Origin: Dasypus novemcinctus
Taxonomy: Eukaryota; Chordata; Mammalia; Cingulata; Dasypodidae
NCBI RefSeq assembly: GCF_030445035.2
Contig: NC_080688.1
Coordinates: forward strand, 66,125,449 to 66,189,448
DNA length: 64,000 nucleotides
Reading direction: 5' to 3'
In this document: piece after piece, positions 1 to 9,724 of the stretch
Position numbering within the stretch: position 1 is the first letter of the stretch
Layout of the letters: each line of letters begins with the position of its first letter
Made by a program: the position numbers and the translations under genes
Notes under the pieces: model-generated
The model's database searches: none
Seen by the model: the letters and a program-made list of their open reading frames with translations, nothing else
Told to the model about the DNA's origin: nothing

Positions 1-1092
1 TCCCCGCTGCTGCCAGTACTGCCTGGGGACACCTGGTTTCTGTGTCTGGATTTAAAGGACTCAATTAACTTGGACTCAGCTCCCACAAAGCTTAAAACAA
101 AAACAAAAAATCTCCCCCACCTCTTTTCCTAAATCCTGCCACTTTCCTGCCGGCCGAGAGAGGAACTCCTGGGTGCAACTGCGCAAAAGTGACAAGAAGG
201 TGTGTACCGGCCGCCCCAGCCTCCAGGACGGGCCACTTCCATGCCCAGATCAAACCCTGTTCACAAACGGCAGCTGTTTTGTCAGAAATGAGAAGAGGCT
301 TCCTAAGTGCACAGTTGCCGCAGCTAAATAAGTAGTGAAGATGGCTCCCCTACCTGGGGGGTGGCCTGCACAGCAAGCAGAACTCTGGACACTGATTCAA
401 ACCCTACAGTTGGCCACCCAGCAAATGGTAAACATTTGCACTAACTCTGAATATGCATTCGCTGCTGTACATATCCATGGAGCAATTTACAAGGAGAAGG
501 GACTCCTAAGTGCAGGGGGTAAAAAAAGGAAAAGCCTTCAACTGCTGAAAGCAGTCTGGAGGCCAGAGTTGCTGTCATGTGCTGTTGGGAGCATTAAAAA
601 AAGGATGCAGTTGCTGGAGAATGACCTGGTCGATGGGGCTGCTTGAGAAGCAACCAAGGGAGCCCTCGAGCTGCAGTCCCACCACTAGTGCCTCACCTGT
701 CCCTTTTAAAACAATGCATTGAAAGGCTGAACTGTACCTGGAGGAAGCAGGATTGGCAAGGAAGGGGACAGACACCAGACTTCAGAGCGGGGATGGCTAC
801 TCCCAGATGGCCAGGTCTTCATCCAAGAAGGGGCCACCTACACCCTTGTTCAACAATACCACTAGCTCACCCACTTAAAAAACCAAGCAAAACACAAAAC
901 AACTGCTTTAAAGGCCCTGCTCAGAAAATATTGCTACATTGCCCGGATGACCTCGTTCTACGCTACTGTTTGCAGCTGGTGCCAAACCTGCACTGAGAGC
1001 AACCCCTCCCAGGATCCCAGGCCCTGACCGGCATCCAACACATGGAAACTGCCCCTTTTAAAAACTTAACAATGGACTTTGCAGAAATGAAA
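1..1092 (+). pseudogene. class I ERV pol fragment (RT scrap, RNase H, start of integrase)
   Basis: This is a broken gammaretrovirus-like pol reading rightward. Near 48-65 there is an RT-like LDLKD motif, after which the RT is deleted. From about 245 to 650 comes an RNase H domain: a TNG in place of the catalytic TDG, then AELWTLIQ, then NICTNSEYAFAAVHIHGAIY, where family members carry YTDSRYAFATAH. Both visible catalytic Asp positions are therefore Asn. From about 900 to 1092 come remnants of the integrase linker, ending in a DFAEM-like stretch. The reading frame changes several times. The fragment stops exactly where a minus-strand LTR begins, so that element probably inserted here. It is not functional. 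The left end is cut by the window. Confidence 0.72.
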
Positions 1093-1557
1093 CTGTAGTA
1101 GCAGAGAAGTTGGGTGTACGCAGTATTGAAGGCTAGGACACAAGAATTCTGAGAAGGAAGATGGTTTATTTTGACTGGCCAGACTCGGCAGACTCCTGTC
1201 CTAATAAAAACTGAGCCCCGAATAAAATTTTGGGTCCTTTTTATACAGGTGACATAAGGGTAGGGAGTCAAATGGTGCTTTTATGAAAGAAAAAGACTTT
1301 TGTTTTGTTAGTTAAGTGTCTGAGTACCAGATAGGTTTTGAATTAACATATCCCCCACATTTCAGGTGAACTTGAATTAACATCTCGCCCACATCCCATC
1401 TGGATACAACTTTGAAAACACATTCAGTCTTACATCCTTTCTGAACATTCAAAGCCTAGGGCCTATATCACTTATCACTTAACTGGATTTCTAGAGACTA
1501 AGCACACTTGGGTACAGAATTAGGTAATTTTGAATTTATACACAGGCCATATTATAT
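1093..1557 (-). repeat. ERV LTR (3' LTR of the minus-strand class I ERV)
   Basis: Read on the minus strand, this segment begins with tataatatggcctgtg just after a purine tract (aaaggggggat) and ends in tactaca. It contains a TATA-like ctgtataaaaagg and an AATAAA-type signal. It is similar to the plus-strand LTR at 5554-5962. The env C-terminus lies immediately upstream of it on the minus strand, so it is the 3' LTR. The exact 5' boundary is uncertain by a few bases because a TG start is not obvious. Confidence 0.75.
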
Positions 1558-1584
1558 CCCCCCTTTGAGGCCAATATTAAGTTA

Positions 1585-4100
1585 TTAAGCTTTGGCATCA
1601 CTACTGTCAGAGTCTCTCTGGACTGACTGGTATGTATATAGAGTTATGAGATGGGCAGCTGCTTGAATTTCTACTCTACCATTTATTAGGGTGTGCATTT
1701 TGTTTATGATGAAAGGGAGGAGGCAAGGAATTATGGCACATGCTCCTATGAGGAAGGCAATTATTCCCAGTAGAAGCTTGCATTTGTTTACTGTTGACTG
1801 CCAACTTCTGAAGGGATTACTTAAAGTCCAACCATTCCAGGTTTGTACTGGAACATGAGCAATTTTTACCAATTTGCTTGTCATTTCATTAATAACCTTT
1901 CCAGTGCTGTCTAACTTAAGGCAGCAGTTAGAGAGATTGAATTTTTCACAAACTCCCCTTTCAGATGCCAGGAGATAGTTTAGGGCGAGACGGTTTTGAT
2001 AGATTGCTGAGACCAGCTCAGCAATAGGTTTGCATGAAGGGAAGGTGATGCAGAACTGAAGAAATAAAAGGACAGAAGGAAAGACACAAGAGAGAAAATA
2101 AAGATGGAACCAGGGGGCTCAACAGCTTCTGGAACTGAGAGCCTCGACCCTAGTTTCCACATCGCATTTATTAGAAATTACAAAGCATTAGTTATCTATG
2201 TTTGTTTTCAAGGCTGCTTGTTATTACAGCTGTAGCACCGGCAATGCTAGGGAGCAGGCCATAACAAAGTTCAAACGTCTCCACACGAAAACAATTTTTG
2301 GCTGACCAGACAGTGTTCTGTCTAGTCAAGGCCAGTGTTCCTATGCCCACACTTCTTATCTGCATTATGGAAATGTTTCAACTTCAAGCCAGGTTCCCAC
2401 ATTCAAATTCAAGCTATTTTCCCACAATAGATAGTATTCCTGAATTTAGTTTGCTGTTGGGTTAGTTAGTTAGTGCCTAGGCAGTTTCATTAGTTATTAT
2501 TTCTATTATTTCTGCTTGTAGGCAGATGATTTGGTTTAGCTTATAGATAGGGGTTTGATAACCCCCATGCCATCCTCTGCCCAAGTTGCTGGCCCATAGT
2601 ATTGGATTATATGCTCAGGGGGTCATTCTTCACCTCTCCAGGTAATGACAGCCCTTTTTCCTCTTATGTTTTGATATACTGGCTGGCTTAGCTTTTTCCC
2701 TTCTGTTAAGGGAATGAGGAAGAAGGAGGGTTTTATTGTACCAAGCATAAAAGTACTACACCACTTTCAGGGAAGTTTTCAGAATGCAACTTTCCCACAC
2801 ATCCAGTACAGACCATTTGGGGCAGTAAAGGGGTCCTTTGTGGTGGAGTTCCACACTGTGATTAATTTGGGGAAAGTGCAATTTATGAGAACAAGGTCAG
2901 ATTCGCTCCATGTTCCCCAAGGCTCTGTTGTATTGGTGGTATAATTTTGGAATTTTCCCCCATATATGTTAGGTTCCCAACAGATATAGAGGAGTTTAGG
3001 CAGGCCCTTGAAGCACAATATTTTCCTATGACAGAAGTTTGCAAGGGCCACATACTATCTCAGCCGGGAAGCTAGTTGCATTATATGGTTGGCTGTAATT
3101 GTATTTTCTAGTTTCCCAGGGCCATTGGTCTCCCATATTAGTACCTCCACATACATAGCACGAGGAGACATTTAAGGCTGCCCCTACTACTTCAGCTAGG
3201 TTTATGAAGAGGTTTCTTGCTGCTTGTGGAATGGAAAGGGCTTTTCCATTTCTTCATAGAAGGAGTAGAATACAGAGTGGGCTTTACTTGAGAGTGGATA
3301 TTCCTGCTACCCAACCCAGATGTAGGCTCCTGGGTCTATTCCTTTACCATCAATGCGGAGGCCCATTTGGACTCCCTGAGTCTGCCTGGATTCAGGTTTA
3401 AGGATAGTGAGGCTTAAGAAGTTACAATGACCGCGTGGACAGTTAGCTGGGGCCATTTCTTTGGTGAGGATGGTTGTTTGTTTAGTTGTGTCTGCATTCC
3501 AGGTGGCTCAGGTGACACAGGATCAGCAAGGGGGCAGTGGTATGCACCTATGTATTTGCACCAGAAGCCCCCTGCCCCTTTGGCTGCACTTTTAATTTCT
3601 GGAGCACACATATACTTATTGTTATGAGTATATGTCTGCTCCCAGCTGAACCCTCCACAATCAGTGTACCATGGTATCCCCAAGTTTATAACTTGACATG
3701 CATCAAATAGGAGGGACATTCATTGGTTCCAGCTAGTGACTGGGGTAGAGGAAATTAGCTTCCCATTTTGATTAAGCACTCTTATTTCCCATATATGGGA
3801 GACTGTTGGGGGTCTGAGGTCACAGCAGGTTATTTGACCAGATGCGTTACAGACACTATAGGAGATTCCCTGAAACTGACAGGGGTTATCTGACCCTTGC
3901 AGGTGTAATGGCTATGATATATTAATGTGGTATTGACATGGACCCCCTGTTCACACCTTTTGAATACATGGCTCACACTCTGTGGTGTTGACCTGGGACC
4001 AGGGGAGGGTCAAGGCTAGGAGTAGGGAAAATAACTGAAGGGGCATTGAAGCTGGAATATAACCAGATTTCTATTTTTCAGTTGTGTATAGACCAATCAG
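1585..4100 (-). pseudogene. class I (gammaretrovirus-like) env remnant
   Basis: This is a decayed envelope gene read leftward. Open pieces at 3414-3719 and 2779-3051 look like surface-subunit segments, Cys- and Trp-rich with N-glycosylation sites (NTT, NCT, NST). The piece at 1585-1884 is a transmembrane-subunit tail with a hydrophobic span ([20 protein letters not shown]) followed by a short cytoplasmic tail, ending 27 bases before the polypurine tract and LTR. Stops and frameshifts separate the pieces. The interval at about 1990-2460 does not read as env and may be another insertion that I cannot assign. The integrase remnant upstream at 4230-5305 belongs to the same element. No complete reading frame remains. 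Confidence 0.75.
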
Positions 4101-4229
4101 CTTCCGGGGTGTGATTGGAGTAGAGCTCGGTATTCTGTCCTCAACCTTTGGCTGTGCATAGACCAGTCAGCTTCTGGGGTGACTGGAGCAGGGCTTGGTG
4201 TTTTGTTCTTTCACAAGATGAGTTTGGTT

Positions 4230-5305
4230 GAGTTGTGGGTATCTGGAATACAGGCCCTGGACTCGGGGCAGCTTGCTTGACCTGGCTATGGTGTATCCAT
4301 GGGGTGATTTCAGCTACTTTAACTGCATTGGGGGTGGATAAAATGACAAGATAGGGTTCTCGCCATTGAGGGGTTAGTGGAGCTGACTTCTAGTCTTTGA
4401 CCCAGACTGCATCTCCTGGCTTGTATGGGTATATGGAGCTGCTTAAGCTAGTGGGGGCCCTTTCTTAGACCCAGCGATGCAGGTTTTGTAGGGTTTCTCC
4501 TAAGCTGGTCATTTGCTGAGCTATTGATGTTTCCTCTTTTTCTGAGATCCTTTTCTATATTTCAGATTAAAGGGGAGTGGGTTTCCCAAAGAGAATTTCA
4601 TAAAGGGTTAGGCTTAGCTTTTGGCTTGGGCTGGCTCGAACTTGGAGGAGAGCACTCAGAAGTACTTGCACCCATGTTAGCCCAGTTTCTTGGCAAATCT
4701 TGGCAATATAAGTTTTTATTGTATGGTTCATTTGCTCTACTTTTCCTGAGCTTTGAGGATGGTAAGTGGTGTGCAGTTTCCATTGGATGTGCAGTGCCTT
4801 TGCAATCTTTTGAGTGATTTCAGAGATGAAGGCAAGTCCTTTGTCAGAGCCAATTGAGAGGGGTCACTCATATTGAGGAATGATTTCCCTGAGGAGAACT
4901 TTGGCTACTTCTCCAGCTTTCTCTGTTTGAGCACCTGGCCAGAAAAGGTGCAAACAAGGACTAGGAGATATTTATAGTTTCCAGATTGTGGCATTTCAGT
5001 GAAATCAACTACTAGATCTTCAAGAGGCATACTGCCAATTTTTTTGACTCCTGGCATTCCTGTGGGCCCCTGGTGAGGGTTATTTTTTGCACATGTCATG
5101 CACTGCTGGCATACGGCGTGGGTGATAGTGGCTAGGTTTGGGATGAAGAATAATCTTTCTAACACTTCTTTATGATGGGCTTTTTCCAAGTGTGTGTTCT
5201 CATGGTAGTCTTGAACTACAGTTGTGGCTAATATTTGTGGCACAACTATTCTATGATCAGGCAATGTTCTCCATCCATTTTCTCCTTGTGTCCTGCCCTC
5301 AGAGA
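4230..5305 (-). pseudogene. class I ERV integrase (pol 3' part)
   Basis: Read leftward, the first half (4905-5305) is open. It shows the integrase zinc-binding pattern (HLEKAHH, then CQQCMTC) and the start of the catalytic core (VVDFTEMP, followed by YKYLLVLV). The reading frame is lost after that. The C-terminal DNA-binding part is still recognisable around 4270-4430 (WVK, then a WREPYLVIL-like stretch, then PWIHH), in other frames. Order and orientation match the env remnant downstream. At about 5305 the element is cut off and joined to an oppositely oriented LTR piece, so its RT, gag and 5' LTR are missing from the window. Confidence 0.75.
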
Positions 5306-5310
5306 GTATC

Positions 5311-5480
5311 TGATGTGGGCTACGGTTGGGAGGCTGTTCATCTCTTTGTAGATAACCTGAGCTGTATGTGTCCTGAGCTGTGTGTGTGGGACAGTGAGAA
5401 GCTGCAGTCCTGCCCTTGGTAACCATGGCAACAACTCCAGTTCCAGGAAAACAATTTAGCAATGCAAATTCTATATACAT
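5311..5480 (+). repeat. 5' fragment of a gamma-type LTR (P-type)
   Basis: It starts with tgatgtgggc and matches the first about 170 bases of the LTR at 44792-45280, including the shared ctgcagtcctgcccttgg. It then stops and continues as the env tail of another element. The junction lies in a short shared tctata(t/a)ac sequence. This is a truncated LTR, not a promoter that can be trusted. Confidence 0.7.
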
Positions 5481-5553
5481 ACCAGTCAGTCCAGACTCTG
5501 ATAATAGTGATGCTGAAGCTTAAATAAACTTAAGCTTGGCCTCGAATGGGGAA
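5481..5553 (+). pseudogene. env C-terminal tail plus polypurine tract
   Basis: These bases match the end of the env remnant at 1585-1640 in the opposite orientation (ccagtcagtccaga, then gatgctgaagcttaa) and the downstream purine-rich tract before the LTR (aatggggaa). They show that the LTR at 5554 was once the 3' LTR of an env-bearing provirus, even though leader sequence of another unit follows it. Confidence 0.65.
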
Positions 5554-5962
5554 TATAATATAGCCTGTGTATGAATTCAAAATTATCTAATTCTGTATCC
5601 AAGTGTGCCTAGAAATCCAATTAAATAATATAGGCCCTTTAGACTTTGAATGCTCAGAAAGGATGTGTATTCAAGGTTGCATCCAGAGGGAATGTGGGTG
5701 ATATGTTAATTCAAAACCTATCTGGTACTCAAACACTTAACTAACAAAGAAAATCATTTTCTTTCATAAAAGCATCATTTAACTCACCACCCTTATATCT
5801 TTTCTGTATAAAAGGGGACCCAAAATTCTATTCAGGGCTCAGATTTTGGATGAGAAGCTCTGAGCCTGGCCAGTCACAAATAAATCATTTTTCCCTTCCC
5901 AAAATTATTCCTGAGTCCTGGCCTTTCTATACACAAATAATTGAACCTCTCTTACTTCTACA
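5554..5962 (+). repeat. gamma-type ERV LTR flanked by internal sequence on both sides
   Basis: The left two thirds match the LTR at 1093-1557 (opposite strand). The right end (ggcctttctatacacaaataattgaacc and a ctaca end) matches the P-type LTRs at 28571, 44792 and 47525. It contains TATA-like tctgtataaaagg and an ATAAA-type polyadenylation region. Env tail and polypurine tract lie upstream, primer-site and leader sequence downstream. This is the arrangement expected for the middle LTR of a tandem provirus or of a recombinant. Confidence 0.75.
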
Positions 5963-7078
5963 ACATTTTTTAGGGGTTCAGCTTGGATTTGCAAAATGAA
6001 GGCCCCAGAAGGTAGCATTTTGCTACCCCTTCTGTATCCCTGAGGAAGCCAGGATGACTCGGTGTACCCCAATCTGGGTGCCCCTGGATTACATTTAATC
6101 CAGAAAAGATGTTGGCTCCACTGGAATCTTCCCAATGGAAATCAAGGGCAACAGAAAGTCTGAAAAAAAATTTCTGGGAATAAAAGACTCCAAACAAGGA
6201 AGAAGGTGAGACTCCCTGGGGAGCATAGTCAGGAAAACCCTAGTTTTAATTGCTAGGGAGGGAGCCTGATCACCTCCCAGGAGACTCCATTACCTCCGGA
6301 AACTCGGGGGGAAGCTGTCTCCTCCAGGTCTGAAAGGAGAAAAAAAAAAAGGGCGGGGGTGGGGGGGAAGCCTGGTGTTTTGGGTTTGTCTAACTGCATG
6401 TTAGTATCTGGTTTCTGGTCTTGTCTCCACTGAGATAGTGAAGACATGATTATAATAAGAAAGGATGTTTATAGGCTTGAGTCCTAACATCCTGGAAATT
6501 GCTCTGTATTTTGAAAAACTTGGTTACAGGAAAATGATTCAGCTTTTTAGAGAAGCTTGGTCTGGGTGTAAAGTTAAACAGTGAAGGGAAGTGGACTTGG
6601 CTCAATGGATAGAGTGTCCGCCTAGCACATGGGAGATCCATGGTTCAAATCCAGGGCCTCCTTGACCTGAGTGGAGCTGGCCCACATGCAGTGCTGATGT
6701 GTGCAAGGAGTGCCATGCCACACAGGGGTGTCCCCCACATAGGAGAGCCCCACGTGCAAGGAGTGTGCCCCGTAAGGACAGCCGCCCAGCGTGAAAGAAA
6801 ATTCAGCCTGCCCAGGAATGGCAGCTGCACACATGGAGAGCTGATGCAGCAAGATGATGCAACAAAAAAGAGAGACACAGATTCCTGGTGCTGCTGACAA
6901 TAGAAGTGGACACAGAAGAACACACAGCAAATGGACACAGAAAATAGACAACTGGGGCAGGGGGGAAAGGGGAGAGAAATAAATAAGAATAAATAAATCT
7001 TTTAAAAAAAGTTAAACAGTGAAAGTTCTAGCTGGAATCTTTTGTTATAGTGCTAAATTGCAAATGAATTCACTTTAT
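5963..7078 (+). other. gamma-type ERV leader (first part), with decayed primer site
   Basis: This matches the leaders at 38268-39092 and, on the other strand, 46879-47524 (shared ctgggtgcccctggatta, then atccagaaaagatg). The primer-site position at about 5968-5987 is degenerate compared with the Pro-type site at 47500-47517. No gag frame is visible. A DAS SINE occupies 6586-7010, and the L1 begins at 7079. Confidence 0.7.
6586..7010 (+). mobile_element. DAS-type tRNA-derived SINE
   Basis: It starts with a tRNA-like head (tggctcaatggatagagtgtc as the A-box region, ggttcaaatcc as the B box). A body ending in an A-rich tail with aaataaat repeats follows. It is flanked by a 13-bp direct repeat (gttaaacagtgaa) at 6573-6585 and 7011-7023, the mark of LINE-mediated insertion. 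I recognise this family from armadillo, which is the main basis for the species guess. Confidence 0.85.
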
Positions 7079-9724
7079 TTTTTATTTTTTTATTAAAATT
7101 ATTTATTTATTTTTAAAAATTACTTTCAAAAAATATGAGGTCCTAATCAACCCCACTGCCCCCACCCCCCACTCCCCCCACAGCAACACTCTCTCCCATC
7201 ATCGTGACACATCCATTGCACCCGGTAAGTACATCTCTGAACATCACTGCACCCCGTAGTCAATGGTCCACATCATAGCCCACACTCTCCCACGTTCCAT
7301 CCAGTGGGCCTTGGGGGGATCTACAATGTCCCGTAATTGTCCGTGAAGCACCACCCAGGACAACTCCACGTCCCGAAAATGCCTCCACATCTCATCTCTT
7401 CCTCCCATTCCCCAAACCCAGCAGCCACCATGGCTACCCTTCCCACACCCATTCCACATTTTCACTGTGGACATTGGATTGGTTGTGTCCATTGCACATC
7501 TATGTCAAGTGGGGGCTTAGATTCCACATGGATACTGGATGCACTCCTCCTGCTTTCAGTTGTAGACACTCTAGGCTCCATAGTGTGGTGGTTGACCTTC
7601 TTCAACTCCATGTTAGCTGAGTGGGGTAAGTCCAATAAATCAGTGTAGGAGCTGAAGTCTGTTGAGGCTCTGGGCCTGGGTGTCTTATTATCAGTCCAGA
7701 GATTCAAATCCCCTAAATATATCTTAAACCCCAGCACCAACTACAATTCCAATAAAGTAGCATGCAAGTCTTGTGAGAAGAGATCCCCTCTGAGTCCAAT
7801 TCCATCATGCAGAAACACCAGCTCCAAAGAAGGGCCATCTGCCATGGCAGTGAACCCCATCTGCCATGACCATAGAACCCGTGGGTCTCTTTATCCCTCA
7901 AAAGAACCAATACCTGGGGTTATATCTACTTTATCTGTCTCTTAGACTCTGCTCAGTTGTGCATAAGGGCATTGCTTCTGACAACCTCCAGACTCTTTTT
8001 TAGAGACTCATAGCCTTATAATCTCATTTCTCCTTTCCATTTCCCCCTTAAATTAGGTCAAACAGCATTTTGAAGTCATGTTATTATATGTAGACAGGGA
8101 TATTCTGCTGATCCATATTGAACCTTTAATTCAAGGTCATTTTCTAGTTGCATCTTCAGCTGGTATGTGGTAGTGATCCCTCGGTGCCAGGGAGGCTCAT
8201 CCCCGGGTGTCATGTCCCACGCTGGGGGGAATGCACTGCATCTACAAGCTGAGTTTGGCTGTGAGAGTGGCCACATTTGAGTAACATGAAGGCTGTCAGG
8301 AGGAAACTCCCAGGCACAGTGCTACTCTAGGCCTTATTCTTATTGCAGGTGTATAGGCTCAAAAGCATAACCTTTAGTATCAGGAGCCCACTGTTGGGCC
8401 CTCCTTCCTTCCTGGTTCTTGCCGTTGCACCTGGGGGACTGCTGCTGCTCCCCCAGGGTCCACGCATTGACCCCCTGGCCAGGGGCCCAGTACCCCCCCC
8501 AGCTGTTGTTTTTAATTGTTTCCACTATGAGTATATATAGACATTACCATATACCCTGGGCATATGCCCTGTATAACTCCCTGTCAGCCATATATATCCT
8601 GTCAATAACATCCTATATCAGTATTCCTCCGCTGCCATTGTTGAACCACTCTGTGATCCAAAACTTCCTGTAAAGTGAATCCCAACATAATGTCAGCTTC
8701 ACAAGAGTCTTAGATCACCGAAATTCATATATACAATATACAGTACTTCTCCAGAACCACCATAAAACCTTTTCCCTTCCACAGCAATAATCTTTTAGCT
8801 TATTCATATCCTATTTCCTGAAACTGATGTACAGATTCCGAGACAATAGCTTTCAAACAAGGTGACATCTGTGCTTACTATGTGCTCCATACTTTAGATT
8901 GTACAGTTTTCTAAATTTTTTAGTTATCCTATGTTTTGCCTTATGGTTTACATTATTAGTCTGTCGTCCCCTATATGTTTTTGGTGTAATATTACATGTT
9001 TTATATTCATCCTCGTGTACTCTCACAGAACTCCTCTCTTGCCCCCATATTTACCTTGGTTCCATCCATTCCACATCCATTTTCCCCTCCCCTTGGGGCC
9101 CACAATGCCAGCCAATCTCCATTTCCCAAGAAGCCATGTCCAGAGATACTTGCAGCAGTATTCAGGACCTGACTTTCTCAACTGCCCTAATGCCCTGGGA
9201 GCCATCCTTTCTCACGAGAGATACAGTTCTCTCTATTTGATGGAATTAGTCCTCCCCAGGATGTGGGTCCACCCCAACTCTCACTTCTTGGGTCTCTTCC
9301 CAATGGTACAACCCACCTTGGCAAAATGAGCCTTCAGCTATTCCCCTGAAGTCCATCCCGCATCAGACCATACCCCCTGAGCATCCTAAACAGGTAACCC
9401 TCCTACTTATACTTTGATACGATTTTCTCAACATTTTGTTCTCAACGAACACCTGACACTCTCCCATGTTCGTATGTTGTCCCTCCTGCCCCCCAATTTT
9501 TGGACAATATTATCCCTCTTCCCATCCCCAGCACCCTCAAACCCAGAAAGCCCCACCCAAAGGCAACCCCTTGCCCCCATTTTGTCCCTTCTTTGTGCTC
9601 ATACTTACCACCAGCTCATCACAGATTCCACCCCTGCAGACGTTAACTCACATCCTTCCTCCACCCCCCGATTTCCTGTAAGCCTCTTTTCCAGACTCTA
9701 GCTCTCTGAGGCAGTTTGCTTATT
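7079..9724 (-). other. L1 3' UTR, unusually long, with G-rich tract
   Basis: This region lies between the inferred ORF2 stop (9725-9727) and the A-rich end of the L1. No retroviral or other coding similarity is seen. Several short open frames occur on both strands, none recognisable. Near the 3' end (7151-7191) the minus strand has four or more runs of G, a potential quadruplex, as in other mammalian L1 3' UTRs. At about 2.65 kb it is several times longer than the 3' UTRs of human or mouse L1. Confidence 0.75.

Noticed and set aside
335-646. Possible host gene with a 103-codon frame
   Set aside because: It reads as a retroviral RNase H remnant with catalytic positions changed. It is not a host gene.
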